Source: Arthrobacter sp. KBS0702
Lineage (GTDB): Bacteria; Actinomycetota; Actinomycetes; Actinomycetales; Micrococcaceae
DNA: 64,000 nucleotides
Reading direction: 5' to 3'
NCBI RefSeq assembly: GCF_005937985.2
Contig: NZ_CP042172.1
Span: 372,001-436,000, forward strand
In this document: positions 1 through 9,436 of the stretch, piece after piece
Layout: the number at the start of each line of letters is the position of its first letter
Position numbering within the stretch: position 1 is the stretch's first letter
Program-made: the position numbers and the translations under genes
The notes under the pieces: generated by a model
What the model was told of the DNA's origin: nothing
What the model saw: only the letters and a program-made list of their open reading frames with translations
The model's database searches: none

Positions 1-67
1 GCATGGCGTAGGTCTTACCGACCCCCGGCGCGGACCCCAGGAAGATGCGCAGCGTTCCACGTGCCAT
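1..67 (-). CDS. kdpD: KdpD-type osmosensitive K+ sensor kinase, N-terminal fragment
   Basis: The complement strand opens at an ATG (65-67) and runs off the window after 22 codons, reading [20 protein letters not shown] and onward. The GSAPGVGKT stretch is a Walker A motif placed exactly where KdpD proteins carry it, at the start of the cytoplasmic KdpD domain. A GGAAG ribosome-binding site lies about 10 bases upstream. KdpD senses potassium limitation and phosphorylates KdpE. Only the first 22 residues are visible, so the family call rests on that motif and its position. The gene is divergent from the permease at 237. Confidence 0.75.
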   Translation of the reverse strand, partial: MARGTLRIFLGSAPGVGKTYAM

Positions 68-236
68 GCAGTCATTCTTCCATTCCGGCCAGCGTCCGGC
101 GGGGGAGGGCGGCGTCAAGGATTCATCAAGATCCGCGCCGCGGTGGGGTCCGGCCACCCGGCCGCTGCTAGTTTCGCAACTGAGGGGCAGAACGCGGCGC
201 CCGCCCGTCAGAGAGGCGCCGGGAGAAAGGCACACC

Positions 237-2213
237 ATGACCACCCTGAGCAGGCCCCCGGCCGACCCATCGGCGCCGAGGCCCGGCCGCAAGACCGCGC
301 TCCGGAAGTGGCTGCTGGTGGGGCTGCAGGACAGCAAGGGCGCGCACCAGGGCCCCGGCGGCGTGCCCACGGCCCAGGAGAAGAAGCACTCCTGGTGGCA
401 GGTGATGTGCCTGACCGGCGTCGACTACTTCTCCACCCTGGGCTACCAGCCCGCCATCGCCGCGCTCGCCGCCGGCGTGATCTCGCCGCTGGCCACGCTG
501 GTCCTGGTGGCGATCACCCTGCTGGGTGCGCTGCCGGTCTACCGGAGGGTCGCCGGCGAGAGCCACCGCGGCGAAGGCTCAATCGCCATGCTGGAGCGGC
601 TGATGCCGCGCTGGGGCGGGAAGCTCTTCGTGCTGGTGCTGCTGGGCTTCGCCGCGACGGACTTCATGATCACCATGACGCTCTCCGCAGCGGACGCGAC
701 AGCCCACTTGGTCGAGAACCCGATCAGCCCGGACTGGCTGCACGGCCAGAACGTGGCCATCACGCTGGTCCTGCTGGCCCTGCTCGCCGCGGTGTTCCTT
801 CGCGGCTTCAAGGAGGCGATCGGCGTCGCGGTCGGGATTGTGGGCGTGTACCTGGCTCTGAACGTCGTGGTGGTTGCGGTATCGCTGTGGGAGGTACTGA
901 CCCATCCGCTGGCGGTCGGCAACTGGTGGGAAGCGATCTCCTCCTCCCACGGGAATCCATTGCTGGCCGTGGGGTTCGCGCTGCTGGTCTTCCCCAAACT
1001 GGCCCTGGGCCTGTCCGGGTTCGAGACCGGCGTCGCGGTGATGCCGCAGATCAAGGGCCACCCGGAGGACACCGAGGAGAACCCGGAGGGCAGGATCGAC
1101 GGCGCCCGCAAGCTGCTGACGACGGCCGCGCTGATCATGAGCACATTCCTGATCATCAGCAGCTTCACCACCGTGGTGCTGATCCCGGAGAACGAGTTCC
1201 AGCCGGGCGGCCAGGCCAACGGCCGCGCCTTGGCGTTCCTGGCCCACGAACAGCTCGGGGTGGGCTTCGGCACCGTCTATGACGTTTCCACCATCGCCAT
1301 CCTCTGGTTCGCCGGAGCGTCCGCCATGGCCGGGCTGCTTAACCTTGTCCCGCGCTACCTGCCGCGCTACGGCATGGCGCCCGGCTGGGCCCGGGCGGTC
1401 CGGCCGCTGGTGCTGGTCTTCACCCTGGTCGGCTTCCTGATCACGTGGATTTTCGACGCCGACGTCGACGCCCAGGGCGGCGCGTACGCCACCGGCGTCC
1501 TGGTGCTGATGACCTCCGCGGCCATTGCGGTGACCCTTTCGGCCCGTCGGAAGCGGCAACGCAAACGCACCGTCGGCTTCGGCGTGATCGCCGTCGTCTT
1601 CGTTTACACCACCGTGGCGAACGTCGTCGAACGCCCCGAAGGCATCCGCATCGCCTCGATCTTCATCCTGGGCATCATCGTCATTTCCCTGCTGTCGCGG
1701 GCGCGGCGCTCCTTCGAACTGCACGCCACCCACGTACACATGGACCGGCAGGCGCTGGAGTTCATGTCCGATGAACTCGACGGTCCGCTGCGCATCGTGG
1801 CCCACGAGCCGCTGCGGCTGAGCGCGGAGGCCTACCGGCAGAAGCTGGAGTCCGCGATCGAGGTCAGCCACTTGCCGCTGGATTACCAGGCACTCTTCCT
1901 CGAGGTCATCGTGGACGATTCCTCGGATTTTGAAACCGAACTGGAGGTCCGCGGCATCACCCGGCACGGCTACCGGATCCTGGAGGTACACGGCCCCGTC
2001 GTCCCCAACACGATCGCCTCGGTACTGCTGCACATCCGCGACGTGACCGGGCTGATGCCGCACATCTATTTCCGCTGGACCGAAGGAAACCCGGTCACCA
2101 ACCTGCTGCGCTTCCTTGCCTTCGGCGAGGGGGAAATCGCGCCGGTCACCCGCGAGGTGCTCCGCGAAGCCGAACCCGACGTGACCCGGCGGCCGTGGGT
2201 GCACGTCGGCTAG
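237..2213 (+). CDS. APC-superfamily permease with cytoplasmic C-terminal domain (possible K+ uptake)
   Basis: A 658-residue membrane protein. The start at 237 is chosen because GAGAAAGG sits about 8 bases upstream and the earlier in-frame codons lack any ribosome site. A polar tail of about 50 residues is followed by roughly a dozen hydrophobic segments up to about residue 500, beginning [20 protein letters not shown], the pattern of APC-fold transporters. The last 150 residues are soluble ([16 protein letters not shown] onward). Architecture and length resemble KimA/YdaO-like potassium importers, and the divergent neighbour is a KdpD start, so potassium is a reasonable substrate guess. An amino acid transporter is the alternative; the substrate is not provable here. 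Confidence 0.85.
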   Translation: MTTLSRPPADPSAPRPGRKTALRKWLLVGLQDSKGAHQGPGGVPTAQEKKHSWWQVMCLTGVDYFSTLGYQPAIAALAAGVISPLATLVLVAITLLGALPVYRRVAGESHRGEGSIAMLERLMPRWGGKLFVLVLLGFAATDFMITMTLSAADATAHLVENPISPDWLHGQNVAITLVLLALLAAVFLRGFKEAIGVAVGIVGVYLALNVVVVAVSLWEVLTHPLAVGNWWEAISSSHGNPLLAVGFALLVFPKLALGLSGFETGVAVMPQIKGHPEDTEENPEGRIDGARKLLTTAALIMSTFLIISSFTTVVLIPENEFQPGGQANGRALAFLAHEQLGVGFGTVYDVSTIAILWFAGASAMAGLLNLVPRYLPRYGMAPGWARAVRPLVLVFTLVGFLITWIFDADVDAQGGAYATGVLVLMTSAAIAVTLSARRKRQRKRTVGFGVIAVVFVYTTVANVVERPEGIRIASIFILGIIVISLLSRARRSFELHATHVHMDRQALEFMSDELDGPLRIVAHEPLRLSAEAYRQKLESAIEVSHLPLDYQALFLEVIVDDSSDFETELEVRGITRHGYRILEVHGPVVPNTIASVLLHIRDVTGLMPHIYFRWTEGNPVTNLLRFLAFGEGEIAPVTREVLREAEPDVTRRPWVHVG

Positions 2214-2240
2214 TAGGGCCCCAGGGCGGTCCGGGGAAGG

Positions 2241-2876
2241 CTACGCGGACACCAGGGATTTCGACAGGATGGTCCCGCCGACACCGGCCAGGACGGCGCC
2301 CGAGCCACCGGTGACGATCCGGTGCACGCGGGGACGGGCCAATACCGCGGAGACCCTCTTGAGCGCCTGCACCAGAAGGACGTACCACGCAAGCGCGGTG
2401 AGCAGGAAGATGCCGGCCATCAGCGCATGCTGTTCCAGCGGGGGAAGCGGGCCGAGGTCGAATTGAGGGAAGAGGGACAGGTAGAACACGGCGACCTTGG
2501 GGTTGAGTAAATTGCTCACCACGCCCTGCAGGAAGGGCGAGCCGCCGCTGAACCGCGGCCCCGGCTCGGACACCTTCGGCTGGCTGCGGGCGCGCCCGAA
2601 AGCCTCCCGCAGGGCGCTGACCCCCAGGAAGATCAGGTAGGCAGCACCGGCGATCCTGACCGCCGTGCCAAGGATTTCCGACGCCCCCAGGAGGGCCGTA
2701 ACACCAAGCACGGCAAGAAGGGCAAGGATCGTGTTGCCGACCATGATCCCGCCCGCAGTCGATGCCGCAGAGCCGGGGGCGCGATGCGCGTTCTTCAGCA
2801 CGAGGGCGAAATCGGGGCCGGGGACGACCACCACAACGAGGCAGGTCAGCGCAAAGGCCAGGAGTTGTTCGACCAT
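2241..2876 (-). CDS. LysE/RhtB-family amino acid exporter
   Basis: The 211-residue protein starts at MVEQLLAFALTC (ATG 2874-2876), with GGAAG about 10 bases upstream. It has about six hydrophobic segments and the signature VVPGPDFALVLKN near residue 20, typical of LysE/RhtB translocators that export amino acids or related metabolites. The family motif NLLNPKVAVFYLSLFPQF is present near the middle. It is convergent with the permease, with 27 bases between stop codons. The substrate cannot be told from sequence. Confidence 0.9.
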   Translation of the reverse strand: MVEQLLAFALTCLVVVVVPGPDFALVLKNAHRAPGSAASTAGGIMVGNTILALLAVLGVTALLGASEILGTAVRIAGAAYLIFLGVSALREAFGRARSQPKVSEPGPRFSGGSPFLQGVVSNLLNPKVAVFYLSLFPQFDLGPLPPLEQHALMAGIFLLTALAWYVLLVQALKRVSAVLARPRVHRIVTGGSGAVLAGVGGTILSKSLVSA

Positions 2877-2998
2877 CAAGTACTGCTTCCGGAGGAGTGG
2901 ATCATCGGCTCGGGCCAACCTTCACGCGGCGCCCTTAAAGTGTATCCGCGGCTGCCGGGGCGGCACGGCCCGGAAGCTGCGCGGCCCGGAAACACAGC

Positions 2999-3029
2999 AG
3001 CCCCTCCGGAGTGATACTCCGGAGGGGCT
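2999..3029 (-). terminator. Terminator hairpin downstream of the cold-shock gene
   Basis: Perfect 14-bp arms (2999-3012 and 3016-3029) around a 3-base loop, 50 bases after the csp stop codon. The stem is GC-rich; there is no long T-run on the minus strand. Confidence 0.75.
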
Positions 3030-3079
3030 GTGCGGTCTTCTAGGAGAAGTGTTCCGGCAGGCCGGGCCTTCCTGAAAGC

Positions 3080-3283
3080 TTAGAGCGGGCGGATGTTCTC
3101 AGCCTGGGGGCCCTTCGGACCCTGGGTGACGTCGAACTCGACCTTCTGGTTCTCGTCCAGCGAGCGGTAGCCGCTGGAAGCGATTGCCGAGTAGTGGGCG
3201 AAAACGTCGGCCGACCCGTCATCCGGGGCAATGAAGCCAAAACCCTTTTCGGCGTTGAACCATTTAACTGTGCCTGTAGCCAT
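3080..3283 (-). CDS. cspA: Cold-shock protein, CspA family
   Basis: A 67-residue single cold-shock domain beginning [20 protein letters not shown], with both RNA-binding motifs: KGFGFI (RNP1) and DVFAHY (RNP2, usually VFVHF). It binds single-stranded nucleic acid as an RNA chaperone in the cytoplasm. The start at 3283 is set by AAGGA upstream and by the invariant family N-terminus; a longer in-frame start exists but adds an unrelated basic tail. The gene stands alone and ends in a strong hairpin (2999-3029). The untranslated leader could be long, as is usual for this family, but no promoter is evident. Confidence 0.97.
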   Translation of the reverse strand: MATGTVKWFNAEKGFGFIAPDDGSADVFAHYSAIASSGYRSLDENQKVEFDVTQGPKGPQAENIRPL

Positions 3284-3443
3284 GCCTTTATCCTTCTGAA
3301 ACGCTGCTGATCTCCGGCGGCCACGCAAGGCCAACGGCTGCGGAGACATTCGTCCGCTGTCCCCAACGTACGGGGCGCAGGGCCGCGGTGCAAGAGTCTG
3401 AGTGCGGGAGTTAATCCCGGGCGGGAGCTATAGTCGGCTCACC

Positions 3444-4187
3444 ATGTCAACAATCTCGGTGGTCATCCCCACCCGGAACGACGCACAGCTCCTGGCTGTG
3501 TGCCTTGAGGCCCTCGCCCGGCAGAGCCGCCGCGCCGACGAGGTCATCGTGGTGGACAACGGCAGCACGGACACTACGGCGGAGGTTTGCGCGGCCGCCG
3601 GCGTGCGGCGGATCGCCGTTGACGTGCCCGGGATCGCGGCGGCAACCGCCCGCGGCTTCGACGAGGCCCGCTCCGCCGTGATCGCCCGGCTGGACACGGA
3701 TTCCGTGCCGCCGCCGGACTGGCTGGAACGCGTGGCGGCCATCCTTGAGCGCGCCGGCCCGCTGTCCGCTGTCACCGGTCCCGGAGATTTTTACGGCGGG
3801 AGCCGCTTCGCGCGCTGGGTGGGCCGCAGTATCTACATCGCGGGCTATTTCTGGGCTGTCGGCCACCTGCTGGGGCACCCGCCGCTGTTTGGCTCCAACT
3901 TCGCCGTTCGGGCCGAGGTCTGGGAGCGGATCCGCGGCGCCGTCCACCGGGGCCTGCCGCCGGTCCACGACGATCTCGACATCTCGTACCAGATTCCGCC
4001 CGAGGTGGCGGTGATCTGCGATCCGACGCTGCGGGTGGGTGTCTCGGCGCGGCCGTTCGAGAGCCGGCACGCCGTCGGCCGCCGGCTGTCGATGGCGTGG
4101 ACGACGTTCGGCGTCGAGTTCAGGTCCGAGCCGCCGCTGCGGCGGCGCCGTCGCCGCAAGGCGTGGGAACGCGCCCACCCCCGGTAG
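3444..4187 (+). CDS. Glycosyltransferase family 2 protein
   Basis: A 247-residue GT-A fold enzyme: N-terminal STISVVIPTRNDAQLLAVCL, then VVDNGSTD and the metal/sugar-nucleotide site ARLDTDSVP near residue 75, followed by SNFAVRAEVW and HDDLDISY in the acceptor half. It probably moves a sugar from a nucleotide donor to an envelope or lipid acceptor. There is no transmembrane anchor, and the C-terminus is very basic (RRRRRRKAWERAHPR), which could hold it at the membrane. TATAGT at 3429-3434 lies just ahead of the ATG, so the leader is very short or absent. Donor and acceptor are unknown. Confidence 0.88.
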   Translation: MSTISVVIPTRNDAQLLAVCLEALARQSRRADEVIVVDNGSTDTTAEVCAAAGVRRIAVDVPGIAAATARGFDEARSAVIARLDTDSVPPPDWLERVAAILERAGPLSAVTGPGDFYGGSRFARWVGRSIYIAGYFWAVGHLLGHPPLFGSNFAVRAEVWERIRGAVHRGLPPVHDDLDISYQIPPEVAVICDPTLRVGVSARPFESRHAVGRRLSMAWTTFGVEFRSEPPLRRRRRRKAWERAHPR

Positions 4188-4205
4188 GAGCGGCCGGGAC
4201 CGGGG

Positions 4206-5153
4206 TCACTCGGTGCCGGCGTAGAGCGCGATCAGGTCCCGGCTCATCTGGTGCGGGGAGGTCTCGCTGGGGCTGTGGCCGCCCCGGTAGACGGCGATCT
4301 TCGCGCCGATCGCCTGCGCGAAGCGGCGATGCAGCGCCAACGGCCAGAGGTCGTGTTCGCCGACGGCGACAAACTTCGGCAGCGTCGCGGCGGCCAGCAC
4401 GGGCCGCAGGTCCGGGGCATGCTGCATCAACACGAAGATGTCGCTCACGGATTTCCGGCGGGTGAAGCCGAACCGGTAGCGCACAAAACGTATCCGGTTC
4501 GGCGCCACCCGGACGATGTTGCTGCGGATGCCCCAGATCATGAGAGCGGCGCCGACCCTGCCGCTGGCCCAGCCGCTGAACCGCCCGATCCGCTGGACCC
4601 CCCGGAAGCTGTTGCCGGGTTCGGGCGGACAGCTGAGCAGGGTCAGGCTGCGGAACAGCTCGGGACGCTGCGCGAACGCCACCTGGGCGACGAGCGCCGC
4701 GAAGGAGTACCCGACGACGTGCGCGGCACCTTCGCCGGACTCGAGCAGGGCGATCAAGTCGTCGGCGAAAAGCCGGTAATCGTAGTGCTTCCGCGGCGGC
4801 TTGAGGTTTTCCGGCCCGGCGCCGGCGGACTCGTACTGGCCGGCGATGTCGCAGCTGAGCACAAAGTAGCCCGCGGCGGAGAGCCGGGGCAGCATCAGCG
4901 AGAAATCCTCCTTCGACCCGGTGGCACCAGGGATCATCAGGACCCGCGGATTGGCCGGGTCGCCCATCGACAGGGTGGCCAATGCGCCGCTGGGGGCCCG
5001 GAAGTGGCCGCGGACGGCTCCGGCCGGCGGGGCGAACCAGTCGACGTCGGGCAGGGCGGCGTCCAGCCGGGCAGCCTCGTCGATGAGCCCCGAGCCGAAG
5101 ACCCCGGGGTCCGGTTCCGGTGTGCCCGGAAGATTGCGGCCTGTTGACGCCAT
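4206..5153 (-). CDS. Alpha/beta-hydrolase fold protein
   Basis: A 315-residue cytoplasmic alpha/beta hydrolase. The nucleophile elbow is VVGYSFAALVAQ, the acid is probably the Asp of VGEHDLWP, and the histidine is in GGHSPSETSP. A PGATGSKEDF stretch supplies the oxyanion region. The start at 5153 is preceded by TATGTT with a 6-base spacer, so the message is probably leaderless. It ends 18 bases from the convergent glycosyltransferase. The substrate is unknown. Confidence 0.85.
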   Translation of the reverse strand: MASTGRNLPGTPEPDPGVFGSGLIDEAARLDAALPDVDWFAPPAGAVRGHFRAPSGALATLSMGDPANPRVLMIPGATGSKEDFSLMLPRLSAAGYFVLSCDIAGQYESAGAGPENLKPPRKHYDYRLFADDLIALLESGEGAAHVVGYSFAALVAQVAFAQRPELFRSLTLLSCPPEPGNSFRGVQRIGRFSGWASGRVGAALMIWGIRSNIVRVAPNRIRFVRYRFGFTRRKSVSDIFVLMQHAPDLRPVLAAATLPKFVAVGEHDLWPLALHRRFAQAIGAKIAVYRGGHSPSETSPHQMSRDLIALYAGTE

Positions 5154-5216
5154 GGACTAAACATAGCCCCCGGCCCCGGCGGCGGTGCCCCGCCGGGGTT
5201 CCCGGCTGGTGGGCTC

Positions 5217-6242
5217 TCAGGTGCCGGCCACCCGGTGCACGAAGGCGTGAAGGCGGCGGTAAACCTCCTGCGACTCGGGGTAGCGGAAGTTCTGCTGCCA
5301 GGTGTGCTCGGTGTTCGGGGCGTCCCAGCCGTAAATCAGCGTGTCCACGGGCACCTCGTGCTCCCGCAGCCGGGCGATGAAGTTGAGGTTGGCGGTGTAG
5401 AAGAAGTCGCGTTCCGAGGTGGTCACGAAGACCGGCGGGAACCGGGCGTCGAGCCATTCGATCGGGGACAGGACCCCGGCCGCGGCGCGCAGTTCCGCAA
5501 AGCGGCTGCGGCCCCCTGCTGCCCGGGGCAGGAGCATCCGGACGAAGTTCAGGCTGAGGACGAAGCCCTTTTCGAAGAACACGGAGAAGTCCACCACGCT
5601 GCAGTGCTGCACCAGCCCCCGCAGGCTGGAGCCCGGGGTTGCCGGCGTCAGGGCGTAGTGGCCGGCCAATTCCGGTCGGAAGCTGGCGGCGGTCAGGAGG
5701 GCGGCGATCTGGCCGCCGGCGGAGTCGCCGCCGAGGACGATCCTGGCAGGGTCGCCGCCGTAGTCCGCGATGTGCTCGCGGACCCAGCCCAGCGCCGCAT
5801 TGGCGTCCTGGAGGACGTGGGCCATGTGGAAGCGCGGGGCCCGGCGGTAGTTCACGTTGACCGCCACCATGCCGGCCGCGGCCTGGCTCGCGCAGTACTT
5901 GGTCAGCGCGGCCTTGTCTCCCGAAGTCCAGCCCCCGCCGTGGAAATAGACGTACACCGGCAGCGGCCCGGCGTCTTTGACCGTTGCGGTGCGAGCACCG
6001 CGCGGGGTGATCACGTCCAGGCGGTGTGCCCGGATGCCGTCCCCGACGAAGTCAATGTCGTGGAAGTAGTCGACGCCGGTGACCGGCTCGGCGTTGAAGC
6101 GGGTCCGTTCGGCGGGGCCCAGCGAATGCATCAAGGCCCGCCAGGCCCAGACCGGGACCCGGCGCAGCCCGCCGCGCGCGCGGCGTGCCATACCGAAGGC
6201 GCCGCCGGAGGGCTGGCGGGAAGGCCGGGGCGCCGGGGTCAT
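5217..6242 (-). CDS. Alpha/beta-hydrolase, HSL (esterase/lipase) family
   Basis: A 341-residue enzyme with the hormone-sensitive-lipase signature: oxyanion motif YFHGGGW near residue 103 and nucleophile motif GGDSAGGQ near 175. The acid/His pair is probably supplied by TSERDFF and the C-terminal TEHTW region. Such enzymes hydrolyse short-chain esters. TAGAAT lies 6 bases before the ATG (plus 6249-6254), so transcription and translation probably start together. It is followed 64 bases later by the second hydrolase on the same strand; that gene has its own box, so the two need not be one operon. Confidence 0.9.
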   Translation of the reverse strand: MTPAPRPSRQPSGGAFGMARRARGGLRRVPVWAWRALMHSLGPAERTRFNAEPVTGVDYFHDIDFVGDGIRAHRLDVITPRGARTATVKDAGPLPVYVYFHGGGWTSGDKAALTKYCASQAAAGMVAVNVNYRRAPRFHMAHVLQDANAALGWVREHIADYGGDPARIVLGGDSAGGQIAALLTAASFRPELAGHYALTPATPGSSLRGLVQHCSVVDFSVFFEKGFVLSLNFVRMLLPRAAGGRSRFAELRAAAGVLSPIEWLDARFPPVFVTTSERDFFYTANLNFIARLREHEVPVDTLIYGWDAPNTEHTWQQNFRYPESQEVYRRLHAFVHRVAGT

Positions 6243-6333
6243 GGTCCCATTCTAGCTGGCACGGTTGTGCTACGACGGTCACGGCAGCCTGCCCTGACCG
6301 TTCCAGCTTGCCCCGGCAGCCGTGCAGCTTCGC

Positions 6334-9036
6334 CTAGTCGGGCAGCTCCCGGACCGTGCCCGCCGCCCCGTCGACGGTGACGCGCTGGCCGGTATGCAGC
6401 CGGGCGGTCGCATCCGGCACGCCCACCACCGCGGGGATGCCGTACTCGCGGGCGACCACGGCCCCGTGCGAGATGACTCCGCCCATCTCCATGACCAGTG
6501 CGCCGGCCGTCATGAACAACGGGGTCCAGCCGGGGTCGGTCGAAGGAGCCACCAGAATTTCGCCGGGCTCAAGGCGGGCGCCCACCGGATCCAAAATCAC
6601 CCTGACCGTCCCGGTGGCGGTGCCGGCCGAAGCGGGGGTTCCGGCGAGGGCGCCGGAGGGCGGTGCCTTTGCCATCACCGCGGCCTCCACATCGGTCCCG
6701 TCCGAGAGCAGCAGCCGCGGGATGTGGCGGCGGCGCAGTTCGACGTCGTACAGGCGGCGGCGGCCCGCGACAAGGGCGTGCATCCCGGCGCCCCGCAGGC
6801 CCACCCGGAGTTCGGCGAAGTCCAGGAAGAACACATCATCGGGCGCCGCGATAACCCCTGCGCGCACCAGCTCGGCGCCGATCAGCAACAATTGGCGGTG
6901 CATCTCGCCGAGGATCTTGATGATGTGGAACTTCGGCAGTTCGCGCAGGCCGGACAGTTCCCGGACCCGGCGCAGGGACAGCTCGAGCAGCCGGGCGCGC
7001 CACCTGCCATGGGCGCCGGCGCGCTCCACGAGGCTGCGGATCCTCTCCTCCGCATGCTCGGCGGCGCGGTTGAATTGCCGGTCCGGGGCTTGTTCCGGGT
7101 CCTCGACGCGCAGGTAATTGGAGATCATGCCGAGGATGTGGTCCGGCTCCTCGGACCAGCGCGGCATGCCGAGATCGATCTCGGCCACCGCGCGGTGGCC
7201 ATACCGGGCCAGGAAGTCCCGGATCCCGGACTGCGCAGGCCCGGGAAGGGACCCGGCCCGGTACGCGGCCGCAAGCCGGCCCGGGTCCTGCGCCAGGAAG
7301 ATGTCCCGCGAGAGGGGGTCGGCGCCGATGCCCTCCGCCAGCCGCCAGAGTTCCAGGTCCATCTCGGTGGTCACATTGTGCGGCAGCCCGCGCAGCACCG
7401 CCTCCAGCTCACGCGGCGGGGCAATGCCGCGCAGCAGCCGCCGCGCCACGGCCAGCATGATGTAGCCCACGGAAGGTCCGGGCAGGGTGGCGCGGATCAG
7501 CCCGTCAATGGTCCGGTTCGTGATCTGCTCGGTGTAGTCCAGCCGCTGCACGGCGCTCGCCGGCTCGGCCAGCACCAGCTCCGCTTCGAGGCGCTTCCCG
7601 TAGGCCTCGGCCCGGCGAAGTTCAGTCTCGGGCCGGAGCGCGGCACCAACCATCGCCGGGATCAGGCCGAGGAGCATGCCCAGGGTGGTGCTCGCCTCGC
7701 TGCCTTGGGCCTGAGGTCCACCGGCCGGTCGGCCGGGCCGGGGAGCGCGCTTCCGGCTCCGTGGCCTGACTGCGAAGCGCGGATCGGCCAACAGTTCGGG
7801 GAAGATCGCCGCCGATCTGCCGTCCGCCAGCGGGAGCACCCGCGTCAGGTAGCGGCGGCCCCACTTGTTGTGCACGACCGCGGTCAGGTCCACGTACATT
7901 CTCAGCCCGGGGTTGACGTAACGCCAGGGCCCCTTGCGGTTGCGCACCAGGCCAAGGGCCGCGAGTCCGATCGGCGTAATCGGGCGGGTGAGCCCCTGGA
8001 ACAGGGTGCCGCAGAGGTAGACCCGCGTCCCGGCAGCGGGGTCGGGGTCGATCGGGGTCGGGGTGTTGGAGAACGGATCCTCCAGCGGATACAGCGTGGT
8101 GATCGGCCGGGACTGTGTCAGCCAGGCCTTGCCCACGGCATCGAAGACCCACTCCACATCCTGCGGCGTGCCGAACAGACGCTGGACGGCATCGCCGAGC
8201 CGGGTGAGTTCGGTGAGTTCGGCGTCCGCCAGGCTCCACCCGCGGGCGGGATCGTCGTCGCCCGGCACACGGGCCAGGACTGACGCCGTCGCGGTGTCCA
8301 CAGTGAACTGGTCCGGGTTCACCGCCCCGGACACCACGGCCTGGCCCGCCCCGGGGCTGGCATTGATCACCGTCTCGGTCCGCGTACCGGTCACCGGGTT
8401 GGCGGTGAACATCACGCCCGCGGTGGCGGCGTCGACCATGACCTGGACGACGACGGCGAGGCCTACCTCGCGGTGGCTGATCCCGGTGGCAGACCGGTAT
8501 GCCACCGCCCGGTCGCTCCACAGCGACGCCCAGCAGCGGTGGACCGCCTCGATCACCGCGTCCGGGCCGACGACGCCGGTGTACGAGTCCTGTTGGCCGG
8601 CAAAGCTGGCGAAAGGCAGGTCCTCGGCGGTGGCGGAGGACCGCACCGCGACGGCGGGATCCGCGCCCAGGGCGGCGTACGCCGTCCGCACCGCCGCTTC
8701 GACGTCGGCAGGAACCGCCGCGCCGCCGATCAGCCCGCGGGCGCTGGCAGCCATCTGGTCCATTTCCGGCTCGCCGAGAGCACCGGCGCCGCCGTCAGCG
8801 GCGGAGTCGAGGCGGGCCGCCAGAGCGTCCAGGCCGGCGGGGGCCGCCAGCCGGTACGCATCCGTGGTCAGGCAGAAACCGCGCGGGACGGGAAAGCCGG
8901 CGGCGGCAAGCTTTCCGAGATTCAGTGCCTTGCCGCCGACCAGCCGCAGGGGAGCGGAACCCGCCCGGCCCAGATCCAGGACAAAGCCGTCCAGCACCCG
9001 GCCACTCGGCACCTGGTCAACCCGTTCGGAGCTCAT
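6334..9036 (-). CDS. Rifampin-phosphotransferase-like PEP-utilising phosphotransferase
   Basis: A 900-residue enzyme with an N-terminal ATP-grasp half (LVGGKALNLGKLAAAGFPVP; VRSSATAEDLPFASFAGQQ; VMFTANPVTG), a variable middle, and a C-terminal phosphohistidine domain with GGVISHGAVVAREYGIPAVV, whose His carries the phosphate. This order, with no PEP-binding barrel after the His domain, is that of rifampin phosphotransferase rather than PEP synthase. Rph uses ATP to phosphorylate rifamycins and releases AMP and phosphate. The middle domain, which would bind the drug, cannot be judged by eye. The start at 9036 follows GGCGGTG, 10 bases after the upstream monooxygenase stop, so the two are co-transcribed. 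Confidence 0.75.
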   Translation of the reverse strand: MSSERVDQVPSGRVLDGFVLDLGRAGSAPLRLVGGKALNLGKLAAAGFPVPRGFCLTTDAYRLAAPAGLDALAARLDSAADGGAGALGEPEMDQMAASARGLIGGAAVPADVEAAVRTAYAALGADPAVAVRSSATAEDLPFASFAGQQDSYTGVVGPDAVIEAVHRCWASLWSDRAVAYRSATGISHREVGLAVVVQVMVDAATAGVMFTANPVTGTRTETVINASPGAGQAVVSGAVNPDQFTVDTATASVLARVPGDDDPARGWSLADAELTELTRLGDAVQRLFGTPQDVEWVFDAVGKAWLTQSRPITTLYPLEDPFSNTPTPIDPDPAAGTRVYLCGTLFQGLTRPITPIGLAALGLVRNRKGPWRYVNPGLRMYVDLTAVVHNKWGRRYLTRVLPLADGRSAAIFPELLADPRFAVRPRSRKRAPRPGRPAGGPQAQGSEASTTLGMLLGLIPAMVGAALRPETELRRAEAYGKRLEAELVLAEPASAVQRLDYTEQITNRTIDGLIRATLPGPSVGYIMLAVARRLLRGIAPPRELEAVLRGLPHNVTTEMDLELWRLAEGIGADPLSRDIFLAQDPGRLAAAYRAGSLPGPAQSGIRDFLARYGHRAVAEIDLGMPRWSEEPDHILGMISNYLRVEDPEQAPDRQFNRAAEHAEERIRSLVERAGAHGRWRARLLELSLRRVRELSGLRELPKFHIIKILGEMHRQLLLIGAELVRAGVIAAPDDVFFLDFAELRVGLRGAGMHALVAGRRRLYDVELRRRHIPRLLLSDGTDVEAAVMAKAPPSGALAGTPASAGTATGTVRVILDPVGARLEPGEILVAPSTDPGWTPLFMTAGALVMEMGGVISHGAVVAREYGIPAVVGVPDATARLHTGQRVTVDGAAGTVRELPD

Positions 9037-9046
9037 GGCACACCGC

Positions 9047-9361
9047 CTAAGCGGTCGCCGCGTCGCCGGCGTCCTCCCACTGGACATCCAGGTTGCGGAA
9101 AACCGGCGGGGAATCGCACAGGGCAGCCATCCGCGCCGCGAAGTCCGAGGTCTCCGGCCGCGCGGAGTTCTCCATGGCCGATTCGTACGAGTCGAATTCG
9201 ACGATGGTGAGGTAGGTGCCGGGGCGGTCGCGGTCCGCGGTGTTCAGGATCCGGCGGAAGGTCGGGGCGGTGTCCCCGTCGGTCCGCGAGGGCCGGCCGA
9301 GCGCCTCAATCTCGTCGATGCGGGAAGACTGGAATTCGATGATCTGCACAAACCTGGCCAT
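9047..9361 (-). CDS. Small antibiotic-biosynthesis-monooxygenase-like (ABM fold) protein
   Basis: A 104-residue protein starting MARFVQIIEFQSSRIDEIEA after a strong AAGGAG site 5 bases upstream. The ferredoxin-like pattern (short strand, FVQIIEF; YLTIVEFDSYESAMENS; RNLDVQW at the end) matches ABM-type or stress-responsive dimeric alpha-beta barrel proteins. Its stop is 10 bases ahead of the Rph-like gene, so it leads that transcript. Catalysis is unproven; several such proteins are cofactor-free oxygenases and others only bind ligands. Confidence 0.7.
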   Translation of the reverse strand: MARFVQIIEFQSSRIDEIEALGRPSRTDGDTAPTFRRILNTADRDRPGTYLTIVEFDSYESAMENSARPETSDFAARMAALCDSPPVFRNLDVQWEDAGDAATA

Positions 9362-9436
9362 GACGGCTCCTTGACGGCTGCGGGTGCTGATGCGCATCAC
9401 GCTAGACCTGCCGTCCCGGCAGTGCAAGACCCTCGG

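Noticed and set aside
579..2204. Long open frame on the complement of the permease gene (541 codons)
   Set aside because: It mirrors the high-GC codon bias of the permease, is full of low-complexity Arg/Asp/Gln/Gly residues and matches no family.
4120..5457. Open frame of 445 codons on the minus strand over the hydrolase gene
   Set aside because: It overlaps the 315-residue hydrolase in another frame and is extremely Arg/Gly/Ala-rich, a GC artefact.
9361..9436. Possible rifamycin-associated element upstream of the Rph-like operon
   Set aside because: No GGGGCTTGCGGCAAGCCCC-like 19-bp dyad is present in the leader.
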